From IMG/VR virus record IMGVR_UViG_3300046467_001943, positions 1 to 20,159 of that record: a stretch of 20,159 bases of DNA. One strand, 5' to 3'. Shown one piece after another: positions 13,357 through 19,527 of the stretch. The translations under genes and the position numbers were made by a program. Position 1 is the first letter of the stretch. The number at the start of each line of letters is the position of its first letter. This DNA is from a virus. The notes beneath the pieces are model-generated. The model was given only the letters and a program-made list of their open reading frames with translations, was not told the origin of the DNA and searched no databases.

Positions 13357-14562
13357 ATGAACCTGAATGAAACCAAAGGACGCCGAGGCGCACTCGTTGC
13401 AGAGATGCGCTCCGTCCTCGATGAAGCGAAGGGCCAAGAGCTCTCCGCCGACGATGAAGTCAAATACGGCGCGATGGAGAAGGAGTTCGACAAGCTCTCC
13501 AAGGAAGTCGAGTTGGAAGAAGCTCTCGCGAAGCGGGAAGCTAACATGGCGCTGATCAGTGACCGTCCGGTCGCAGTGGTGCCGGGAGCCAATCCGGACG
13601 ATCCTTCTCCGAGCGGAGACAAGCGCCCGACGGCGCGTGCCTCTTACGGCGAGGCGTTCATGAACTACGTTCGCGGTTCGAGAAGCCAGAGCGTGCAGAA
13701 CCAGATGACAGAAGGCACCGACTCGGAAGGCGGATACCTCGTCCCCGAGTCTTGGGCTGACGCCATTACGGTCGGAGCAGCGGACGCCAACGTGATCCGC
13801 CGCTACGCGACGGTGATCAATACAGCGAGCGATCGGAACTTCCCCATCCAGACGGTGCGGGCACTGTTCGCTTGGATTGACGAGGAGGCTGCATACGGCA
13901 CCCCGGTCCCGACCCTCGGTCAGCAAACCCTCAAGGCTTACAAGCTGGGTGGAGTGATCAAAGTCTCGGAAGAGCTCTTGGAGGACCAGATCTTCGACCT
14001 CCCCAGTTTCTTGCAGCGTGAAGCGATTATCGAATTCGCGCTCAGGGAAGAAGCGGCTTTCATCACTGGAAACGGTACCGGGAAGCCCGAAGGGATCGAG
14101 GATGTCACCACTGTCGGCGGCGTCAGCACAAGCGGCGTCTCCCTGGCGGGGACCGCTGCGATCACCTCCGACGAGGTGCTCGACGTCTACCATAACCTCG
14201 CAGTCGGCTACCGGTCCAACTCGACCTGGGTCACCTCCGACGCGATGGCTCTCCTGATTCGCAAGCTGAAGGACAGCGACAACCAGTACATGTGGCAACC
14301 GGGACTCTTCGCAGAGCAGCCGGACCGCTTGCTCGGTCGCCCGTTCGAAGTGAGCGACAGCTTCACCGCTCCGGCCACCGGAGTCCGCTCGATCTGCTTC
14401 GGGGATCTGAGTTACTACGTCATCGCCGACCGATTCGGCGTGAGCGTCAAGCGACTCGACGAGCTCTACGCCGCGAGTGGTCTTGTTGGCTTCCGCTTTA
14501 CCAAGCGAGTCGACGGACGCCTGACGAAGAGCGACGCGATCACTTACGGGACACAAGCTTAA
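13357..14562 (+). CDS. Major capsid protein (HK97 fold)
   Basis: A 401-residue protein. Residues 1-65 are a charged coiled-coil delta domain (RRGALVAEMRSVLDEAKG, KEFDKLSKEVELEEALAKRE) that should act as scaffold and be removed by the protease encoded just before. The shell domain has TEGTDSEGGYLVPESWAD, FALREEAAFITGNGTGKPEG, STWVTSDAMALLIRKLKD and GRPFEVSDSF, all typical of HK97-like capsids. The cleavage site probably lies near residues 95-120 before the TEGT segment. A stable 13-base-pair hairpin follows the gene. Confidence 0.92.
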   Translation: MNLNETKGRRGALVAEMRSVLDEAKGQELSADDEVKYGAMEKEFDKLSKEVELEEALAKREANMALISDRPVAVVPGANPDDPSPSGDKRPTARASYGEAFMNYVRGSRSQSVQNQMTEGTDSEGGYLVPESWADAITVGAADANVIRRYATVINTASDRNFPIQTVRALFAWIDEEAAYGTPVPTLGQQTLKAYKLGGVIKVSEELLEDQIFDLPSFLQREAIIEFALREEAAFITGNGTGKPEGIEDVTTVGGVSTSGVSLAGTAAITSDEVLDVYHNLAVGYRSNSTWVTSDAMALLIRKLKDSDNQYMWQPGLFAEQPDRLLGRPFEVSDSFTAPATGVRSICFGDLSYYVIADRFGVSVKRLDELYAASGLVGFRFTKRVDGRLTKSDAITYGTQA

Positions 14563-14582
14563 TTGGCAGACACATGGTGTTA

Positions 14583-14614
14583 GTTCCGGGGGCGGTTTAG
14601 GCCGCTCTCGGAAC
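14583..14614 (+). other. Stable hairpin after the major capsid gene
   Basis: GTTCCGGGGGCGG (14583-14595) pairs completely with 14602-14614 (13 pairs, two of them G-U) around the 6-base loop TTTAGG. No T run follows, so it is not a classic terminator. It lies 20 bases after the capsid stop and 15 bases before the next start. It may protect capsid mRNA from 3' decay, reduce read-through, or limit translation of the next gene. Confidence 0.7.
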
Positions 14615-14629
14615 GCTCCACTTGAACCG

Positions 14630-14824
14630 ATGGAAACGCGACTGACTGCTCTCAAGAATTTCGTCCTCGGGAAGGACAAGGTCGAAGCGGGGGAACCCTT
14701 CGAGACCGATCCGGCGACCGCCGCCAGGCTTGTGCAAAAAGGAATTGCGGGGGAACTGGAAACAAAAGCGAAGAAGAAGGCCGGGAAGAAGAAGGCCGCG
14801 AAAAAAGCAGGGGAAAAGAAATGA
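14630..14824 (+). CDS. Small basic-tailed protein after the capsid gene
   Basis: A 64-residue protein. The first 43 residues (TALKNFVLGKDKVEAGEPFE then ATAARLVQKGIAGEL) look like the small beta-rich domain of phage proteins often found between capsid and connector genes, with a 'phi-x-G-x-x-V-x-x-G-E-x-F' pattern. The last 20 residues are almost only K, A, G and E. No clear ribosome binding site lies ahead and a strong hairpin ends 15 bases upstream, so expression may be tied to capsid translation. The stop overlaps the next start as ATGA. No function is established. Confidence 0.6.
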   Translation: METRLTALKNFVLGKDKVEAGEPFETDPATAARLVQKGIAGELETKAKKKAGKKKAAKKAGEKK

Positions 14825-14963
14825 CTGTCACGCTCACCAAAGACGTCCGGATCGCGGGAGTCTCCCACAAGCAAGGAGAGGAGATTGAAGTCTCCGAAGG
14901 ACTCGCAGTCCTCCTGACGGATTGCATCGGAGCAAAGCCGAAAAAGAAGGCCGCGAAAAAAGC
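14789..14963 (+). repeat. 20-base direct repeat encoding Lys-rich tails
   Basis: The same 20 bases (AAGAAGGCCGCGAAAAAAGC) occur at 14789-14808 and 14944-14963, near the 3' ends of two consecutive small genes. They encode KKAAKKA in both. This suggests duplication of the tail or of the whole small gene. Confidence 0.8.
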
Positions 14964-14985
14964 GACTTCGAGGTCGGATGATTAG
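14821..14985 (+). CDS. Small basic-tailed protein, likely relative of the preceding gene
   Basis: A 54-residue protein in a frame opened by ATG at 14821, which overlaps the previous stop. The N-terminal 38 residues, VTLTKDVRIAGVSHKQGEEI followed by VSEGLAVLLTDCIGA, have the same pattern as the gene before (strand, 'G', strand, 'G-E', helix). It too ends in a Lys/Ala-rich tail, KPKKKAAKKATSRSDD, built from the same 20-base repeat. The stop is directly followed by the next ATG. It is probably a paralogue that arose by tandem duplication; the role is unknown. Confidence 0.6.
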   Translation: MTVTLTKDVRIAGVSHKQGEEIEVSEGLAVLLTDCIGAKPKKKAAKKATSRSDD

Positions 14986-15789
14986 ATGTTCAAAAGCCTC
15001 AAGAGAATCACCGCGCCTTCGGTCCAACTGGTATCGACGGCCGACGCAAAGGAGCACCTCCGTGTCACCGATTCCGACGAGGACGATCTGATCGACTCTC
15101 TCGTCGTGGCCGCGACTGAGAAGCTCGAAGATCATCTCCGGCAAAGTTTTATAGAACAGACTTGGCAGATCCGTTTGGATTCTCTGCCGGTCGCAGGGGT
15201 TGAGCTTCCTCGCTCTCCCTTCATCGTGGTCGATCAGGTTTCCTATTGGCCGGTCGCCGCCACCACCGAGCTCAGAGGGAGAGGCGCGAAGTTGGTGGTC
15301 GGAGCGTCCGCCGCGGTCCTCGATCAGGTCATGGCGAGCGGAGGATCTACGTGCCGGGTCACCGATCAGAACGGCACCTTCGAGGACAAGAATCTCGCGG
15401 GGACCGTTACGCCCGGCACGACTTCAACTAGTTTCAGCGATGACGGGTACATCAACGACGGCACTTATGCAGTCGATTACTGGGAGAACGAATCGACCGT
15501 CTGGACCCGCTTCCTCGACTTCGATGTCGAGCCTTCCATCCCGGCGGTGCTCCGCCCGAAGGATGACGATGTGCCGGATGTCGAGAGCGATCAAGGTCCA
15601 CCCTGGTTGATCAATTATGTTGCGGGCTACGGGCCAGCGACGACCGATGTCCCGGACGCGATCATAGCGGCGGTGAAGGGATTGATGACCCACCTCTTCG
15701 AGCACCGCGGCGAAGATCCGCGGCAAGTACCGATTCCCGAGTTCATTCAATACATGGTCTCCGGCTACGTCGTACCGCACCGACTGTGA
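14986..15789 (+). CDS. Head-tail connector protein (HK97 gp6-like)
   Basis: A 267-residue protein of the neck. The N-terminal helix part, with STADAKEHLRVTDSDEDDLI and VVAATEKLEDHLRQSF, and the C-terminal helices, PDAIIAAVKGLMTHLFEHRG, match gp6-like connectors that form the ring below the portal. It is longer than the usual 100-200 residues because of a central beta-rich stretch at about 95-190, with the Gly/Thr-rich GTVTPGTTSTSFSDDG, which is likely exposed. The ATG follows the previous stop without a gap, and the stop overlaps the next GTG. Confidence 0.75.
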   Translation: MFKSLKRITAPSVQLVSTADAKEHLRVTDSDEDDLIDSLVVAATEKLEDHLRQSFIEQTWQIRLDSLPVAGVELPRSPFIVVDQVSYWPVAATTELRGRGAKLVVGASAAVLDQVMASGGSTCRVTDQNGTFEDKNLAGTVTPGTTSTSFSDDGYINDGTYAVDYWENESTVWTRFLDFDVEPSIPAVLRPKDDDVPDVESDQGPPWLINYVAGYGPATTDVPDAIIAAVKGLMTHLFEHRGEDPRQVPIPEFIQYMVSGYVVPHRL

Positions 15790-16121
15790 GAGCGCTTTCG
15801 AAACAGACCAAGAAGATCACGGTCTCGACTCTGAGCACCAGCGTGAACGATCTCGGCGGGCTGGACGATAGTTGGGACGCTGGCATCTCGGTTTGGGCTG
15901 AGAGGGATAACGTCAAGGGAGGCTCCGGAATTGAGGCGGAGCAGGAAGTTTCCGACGCCGACGTAAAGTTCACGATCCGCTACTCGACCACCGTCGCCGG
16001 GTATAGCCCGATGCAGCAAAGGGTGACGGTTGGCTTAGAGACCTTCGACATCGTCGCCATTGTGCCGGAACCGGCGAACCGTCCCCAGGTGATGGAACTC
16101 TACGGAAAGCGGAGATTGTGA
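15786..16121 (+). CDS. Head-tail adaptor/stopper protein
   Basis: A 111-residue beta-rich protein. VWAERDNVKGGSGIEAEQEV, then FTIRYSTTV and VTVGLETFDIVAIV is the pattern of the SPP1 gp16/HK97 gp7-like adaptors, where a WAe motif is followed by 'f.IRy...' and 'i...g..y.I..i'. Length is typical. The start is GTG overlapping the previous stop (GTGA). Its own end overlaps the next GTG in the same way. Family and position agree well. Confidence 0.75.
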   Translation: MRALSKQTKKITVSTLSTSVNDLGGLDDSWDAGISVWAERDNVKGGSGIEAEQEVSDADVKFTIRYSTTVAGYSPMQQRVTVGLETFDIVAIVPEPANRPQVMELYGKRRL

Positions 16122-17374
16122 GCGTCAGTCTGACAATGCCCACGGGCGGGATACGGGAGATCCTCTGGATCCCCCAGACAGCGGTGGCGGTCACCCAGAG
16201 CCCGTTCTCGTTTGCGCAGCAGGTGCAAAAGCATCCGGGGCAACGGCGGTCCGTCAAAGTGAAACTCGCCGGGATGGACGCCACCACCGCTCGGGAGTGG
16301 ATCGGCTTCTTCCTCAATTTGAACGGTCCGGAGAGAACCTTCTTCCTGAGTGATACCGTCGGGCAGAATGAGACAAAGTGGCGAGGGACGCCGCAGGTCG
16401 ATGGTGCCGGGCAAACTGGGAAGAGTCTCAATTACTCCGACGGCGCGACCTCCTCGCTTATGATCTCGGCGGGCGAGTGGGTTTCGATCGGGAACCGCTT
16501 GCATCAAGCGACCGAGGACGCAACTTCGGACGGGAGCGGCGACGGGACACTCAAGCTCTGGCCCGAGTTGGCGAGCGCTCCGAACGATGACTCTCCGATT
16601 GAGGTCACTGCGCCGAAGGGAACCTTCCGCCTCACGGAGATCCCTTCCTACTCATGGTCCGTCAATCGTCTCATGCAGGGAGTCTCCTTCACGGCAACCG
16701 AAGTGGTGCAACAGGGTGTCCTTGACTACCTCGCGATCGATGCCGTCATGGCGCTCTCGACCACCCGCAATCTCTACGGAGTGTTCTCGGGTCCACGCTA
16801 CGCCGGGACTTCGAAGATCTACGACCAGAGCGGCAACGATCTCTACGCTTTCCCGAACGCCGCGGGAGTGGCACCCACTCTCGAAACGGACCTGTCGTGG
16901 CTCTTCCCGACCTCGGGGACGAAGACGATGCTCAACTTCGGGAGTCCGGCCAAGAGTGCGGGTGATATCCCAGACAATCACACCATGCTTTGCGTCATCG
17001 AAACGTCGGCAAACTATCAGATGATGATGAGCCGCGGGAGCACCGCGAATGATTGGTTCGGTGCGATGCAGAGCGGGAGCACCACCAACCCGCAGTCGGG
17101 AGTCACCGTCGGAGACTACCGGGTCGATGGCGTGGTGGTCAGCCCGAAGAAAAAGGACGAGATGTATGATGTCATCGGTGCAGCCGGGAAGTGCGTCTTC
17201 AGCACCGAGTCGGTGGACTTCACGGAGATGAGCGGCACTTTGGCTTTCGGAGTCCAGCACGGGACCTGGGGTTTCAAGGGGAAGCTCTGGGAGCTCATCA
17301 TCTGTCCGGACCTCTCCGCCGATCTCCGCGACTCTCTCATCGCCGACATGATCGCGGCTCACTCAATCACCTAA
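16118..17374 (+). CDS. Neck/tail structural protein with C-terminal lectin-like domain
   Basis: A 418-residue protein that appears to be a two-domain fusion. Residues 1-205 contain VKVKLAGMDATTAREWIGFF, GPERTFFLSD and a late FRLTEI, a pattern seen in phage virion proteins of unknown role with an 'FLL...RGTFLLGDP'-like core. Residues 206-418 read like a concanavalin A/laminin G-type jelly roll: DYLAIDAVMAL, KIYDQSGNDLYAF, NHTMLCVIET, TLAFGVQHGTWGFKGKLWEL and the final LSADLRDSLIADMIAAHSI, which resembles the '...E-l-i-y...L-s-d-R...i-..Y' end of such domains. It could decorate the virion and bind host sugars. The gene sits between adaptor and gp10-like genes, an unusual place for a receptor-binding part. 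Both domain calls are from pattern memory. Confidence 0.5.
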   Translation: MSVSLTMPTGGIREILWIPQTAVAVTQSPFSFAQQVQKHPGQRRSVKVKLAGMDATTAREWIGFFLNLNGPERTFFLSDTVGQNETKWRGTPQVDGAGQTGKSLNYSDGATSSLMISAGEWVSIGNRLHQATEDATSDGSGDGTLKLWPELASAPNDDSPIEVTAPKGTFRLTEIPSYSWSVNRLMQGVSFTATEVVQQGVLDYLAIDAVMALSTTRNLYGVFSGPRYAGTSKIYDQSGNDLYAFPNAAGVAPTLETDLSWLFPTSGTKTMLNFGSPAKSAGDIPDNHTMLCVIETSANYQMMMSRGSTANDWFGAMQSGSTTNPQSGVTVGDYRVDGVVVSPKKKDEMYDVIGAAGKCVFSTESVDFTEMSGTLAFGVQHGTWGFKGKLWELIICPDLSADLRDSLIADMIAAHSIT

Positions 17375-17835
17375 TGTTCAAAGCGAAGTTAGACATGAAG
17401 AGTTTCAGGGCCGTGGAAAATAGCACGGAGCAACTCATGCTTCAGATCGAGCGCCGGGGGATGAAGGACGCTCTCTTGAAAGCAGCCACGCCGATGGTGA
17501 AAAAAACAAAGCAACTTGCTCCAACCAGGACGGGAGCTCTCAGAAAATCGATCGGGAAAAAGGGATCGACCAACCGGGCGAAGCAGAGCGCCGAAGTGAA
17601 GATCGGTCCGAGGAAGGCTTTCAAATTCAAGAACCAGAAGCCGAGTTGGTACGCGCACCTCGTCGAGTTCGGTCACATCGCCAAGACTCCCGGCGGCAAG
17701 GTCGCGGGATTTGTCCCGGCCAAGCCTTTCATGCGTCCAGCCTTCGAGGCGGAGAAGGCCGCGTCACAGAAGAAGTATGCCGAGGAACTCTCGGCTGCTA
17801 TCCACCGCCACTACCGGCGAAAGTTTAAGAGGTAA
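17374..17835 (+). CDS. HK97 gp10-like neck/tail completion protein
   Basis: A 153-residue basic protein. KAATPMVKKTKQLAPTRTGA followed by LRKSIGKKG, then YAHLVEFGH and FMRPAFEAEK is the hallmark of the gp10/minor tail family ('aP..tG.Lr.si...', 'vEfGt', 'fmrPA'). Length is typical. The ATG shares a base with the preceding stop (TAATG). The downstream neighbour is a DUF3168-like gene, the normal order in HK97-type phages. Confidence 0.85.
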   Translation: MFKAKLDMKSFRAVENSTEQLMLQIERRGMKDALLKAATPMVKKTKQLAPTRTGALRKSIGKKGSTNRAKQSAEVKIGPRKAFKFKNQKPSWYAHLVEFGHIAKTPGGKVAGFVPAKPFMRPAFEAEKAASQKKYAEELSAAIHRHYRRKFKR

Positions 17836-17837
17836 TC

Positions 17838-18263
17838 ATGGCTAGTGCAGTAAAGGAAGATCTCCGAGACTACATCCTCGCCGATTCGGCGGTGGCGGCA
17901 AAGCTCGGCACCCGGCTCTTCCCGGCAATGGCGCGAAAGAGCTACGGCACCACTGATCCCTACGCGGTTTATACGATGGTGTCGAATGACGCGACTTATA
18001 CTCAGGACGGGACGAGCTCGAGTGTTTGGCGCGTGATCGTTTTCCAATTCGACATCTTCTCAAAGAGCGCCGTAACCGCCGAAGCCACCGGGGATGCGAT
18101 CCTTGCCCGTGTCGAGAGCACAAAGTTCTCTCAGGGGACTACGGACTTCGGAGCGGTTTTCCTTGATACTGAATTCGACAACTTCGAGGACGCAACGCGA
18201 GCGGACGGCTCAAGCGGGCTCTTCAGGAAGACGATCCAACTCCGAACCTTGATCAACTCATGA
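17838..18263 (+). CDS. Tail terminator/completion protein (DUF3168-like)
   Basis: A 141-residue protein. LRDYILADSAVAAKLGTRLF, then DPYAVYTMVSND, VFQFDIFSKSA and a final FRKTIQLRT fit the DUF3168 family, which caps the tail tube and joins it to the head (lambda gpU-type role). AAGAGGT lies a few bases before the ATG. The stop overlaps the tail tube start (ATGA). Confidence 0.8.
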   Translation: MASAVKEDLRDYILADSAVAAKLGTRLFPAMARKSYGTTDPYAVYTMVSNDATYTQDGTSSSVWRVIVFQFDIFSKSAVTAEATGDAILARVESTKFSQGTTDFGAVFLDTEFDNFEDATRADGSSGLFRKTIQLRTLINS

Positions 18264-18697
18264 GCTCATATGCCGCCTTTGGCGCAACTCTAGTTTACGA
18301 CCCGGCGTCAACCGACTTGACGGTCGGACAAATCACCAACATCTCCGGCCCCGGTATCTCAACCGATGCCATCGATGTCACCACGCACCAATCCACAAGC
18401 GCCACTCGGGAATTCCTCGCCGGGCTTGTCGATGGCGGGGAAGTCACTTTTGAAATGGTCTATGACGCCGAGGCGGGTGCCGCCGGGGGAGCCGCCTCCG
18501 GACTGAACATCGTCGAGACGAAGGCGCAGGACCGCTCCCTCAACACCTGGGAGGTGGTCGCCAATACCTCCACCGATTACTACCGCCGATTCTCCGCGAT
18601 CGTCACCGCCTTCTCGATGGACAATCCCGTCGACGGCGCGATCACGGCAAGCGCTACTCTGAAGATCAGCGGACCAATCACAACTGGCACGGCCTAA
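18260..18697 (+). CDS. Major tail tube protein
   Basis: A 145-residue protein. VGQITNISGPGISTDAIDVT, THQSTSATREFLAGLVDGGE, VTFEMVYD and a last stretch VDGAITASATLKISG match siphovirus tail tube proteins of the TTP/gp16-like family, including the 'D.t.h.s..~r.f..Gl.d~Ge~t~e' signature. Length is typical. The product would stack as hexamers to form the flexible tail. A strong hairpin and tiny reading frames follow in the gap before the chaperone gene. Confidence 0.85.
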   Translation: MSSYAAFGATLVYDPASTDLTVGQITNISGPGISTDAIDVTTHQSTSATREFLAGLVDGGEVTFEMVYDAEAGAAGGAASGLNIVETKAQDRSLNTWEVVANTSTDYYRRFSAIVTAFSMDNPVDGAITASATLKISGPITTGTA

Positions 18698-18724
18698 GTT
18701 CAGGCTAGCCAATCACATCCCACC

Positions 18725-18784
18725 ATGAAGCGTCCCGCGTTCCCTAGAGGTTCGTGGGGCGCTCTCTTTCCGGAGAAGCTATGA
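18725..18784 (+). CDS. Possible 19-residue peptide
   Basis: ATG to TGA, product MKRPAFPRGSWGALFPEKL. There is no Shine-Dalgarno in front, and the hairpin at 18729-18763 falls inside it. Its stop overlaps the next ATG (ATGA). Expression is speculative. Confidence 0.2.
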   Translation: MKRPAFPRGSWGALFPEKL

Positions 18785-18813
18785 ACGAGAGTGCCTCTAG
18801 ACTTTCGCTGTGA
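18781..18813 (+). CDS. Possible 10-residue peptide
   Basis: ATG to TGA, product MNESASRLSL. CCGGAG lies about six bases upstream, a usable ribosome binding site. It overlaps the preceding and following tiny frames by four bases each, so it could serve as a coupling relay toward the chaperone gene. Confidence 0.2.
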   Translation: MNESASRLSL

Positions 18814-18887
18814 ACAGCAGTGCGTCCGTCGCCGTTCTGGCTCTCGTTGGGTGCCGGGGCGGCGGCGGTAAATACCCAACGAAATGA
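18810..18887 (+). CDS. Possible 25-residue peptide
   Basis: GTG to TGA. The product starts VNSSASVAVLALVGC and has a Gly run before its end. The short hydrophobic start ending in a Cys resembles a lipobox (LVGC) but is too short for a normal signal peptide. Its stop overlaps the chaperone ATG (ATGA). Confidence 0.2.
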   Translation: MNSSASVAVLALVGCRGGGGKYPTK

Positions 18888-19219
18888 CAAAGACAAACAA
18901 ACTGAAGATTGGTAGCGCAGAACTTCATCTGCGTTGGAGTAAGCGAGCCGAGTTCAGGCTCTCGGAAGCGGGCTTCCTCGGCGGATATGACAAGCGGCGA
19001 GGAGTCGCGCAACTCTTCTGCATCCTCGCGTGCTGCAACGAGAACCCCGCTTCGCGGCACATGAGCGGCGAGGATCTCTACGAACTCTCGCCCGAGTTCG
19101 ATGACGATGTGGAAGCGGCGGAGTGGTTTGAGAAACTGACCGAAGCGGTTGAGAAGCTCCGCGCCACGCCGGGAAAGCCGAAGCGAGCGCACTCAAAGAG
19201 TACGCGTTCGCGAGGATAG
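18884..19219 (+). CDS. Tail assembly chaperone, short form (lambda gpG-like)
   Basis: A 111-residue protein. Its position between tail tube and tape measure and the pattern ELHLRWSKRAEFRLSEAGFL with a late LYELSPEFDDDVEAAEWFEK fit the first tail assembly chaperone, which coats the tape measure during tail assembly. The frame ends at 19219 after a basic tail. A slippery heptamer at 19171 lets some ribosomes shift into the -1 frame and make a longer protein. The start overlaps the tiny preceding frame as ATGA, and no strong ribosome binding site is present. Confidence 0.75.
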   Translation: MTKTNKLKIGSAELHLRWSKRAEFRLSEAGFLGGYDKRRGVAQLFCILACCNENPASRHMSGEDLYELSPEFDDDVEAAEWFEKLTEAVEKLRATPGKPKRAHSKSTRSRG

Positions 19220-19527
19220 CACTGGGATTGACCACCGATGAATACCTCGACTCAACCGATCAGGAACTCCGCGCAATGGCGGAGACTTTCGCCCGGCTTG
19301 AGGAGAGGACAGACCGCCGCTTCGCGAACTTCATGGCGCTCTTCGCCAACGCAAACTCAGCGAAGGGAAGGAGTTTCAAGGCGGAAGACTTCATGCCCGT
19401 CCCCAGGGCGAAACCGAAGGTGGTCCTTTCCTCAAAGGAGATCTTCGAGCGCTTCGATGCGATCTTCGCAAAATCTGAAAGAGTAAAAGGAGAAAGGAAC
19501 AAAGATGGCCGCAACGACAATGGGTAA
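18884..19527 (+). CDS. Tail assembly chaperone, frameshifted long form (gpGT-like)
   Basis: The product is made by reading 18884-19177, slipping back one base, and continuing from 19177 to the stop at 19525-19527, giving about 214 residues. After the slip the sequence runs through ALKEYAFARIALGLTTDEYL then STDQELRAM, which is the continuous motif expected in the second chaperone domain ('...alGlt.~ef...tp.Elra'). This motif begins upstream of any start codon in that frame, so the second part is not an independent gene. The C-terminal part (DFMPVPRAKPKVVLSSKEIF) would bind the tape measure or tube subunits. The stop lies after the tape measure start. Confidence 0.8.
19171..19177 (+). promoter_or_regulatory. 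Programmed -1 frameshift site GGGAAAG
   Basis: The heptamer is in the right register: codons GGA and AAG in the first frame, slipping to GGG and AAA. It is identical to the site used in the lambda G/T gene pair. The -1 frame is open from here to 19527, and the first frame stops 42 bases later. Confidence 0.85.

Larger units (their letters stand above)
18698..18883 (+). other. Gap after the tail tube gene with hairpin and tiny coupled frames
   Basis: In 186 bases there is an 11-base-pair hairpin: AGCGTCCCGCG (18729-18739) pairs with CGTGGGGCGCT (18753-18763) with two G-U pairs, followed by a pyrimidine stretch CTCTTTCC. It may act as a weak terminator or mRNA protector. Three tiny frames listed separately run through it head to tail. 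Confidence 0.6.

Noticed and set aside
13105-15144. A 679-codon open frame on the minus strand
   Set aside because: It lies fully antisense to the protease, capsid, small tailed genes and connector start, all with clear family signatures. Its product resembles no family and reflects codon bias of the real genes.
19228-19527. Independent gene starting at TTG 19228
   Set aside because: The conserved motif begins upstream of this codon in the same frame, and a register-perfect slippery site links it to the previous frame, so it is the second part of a frameshift product.
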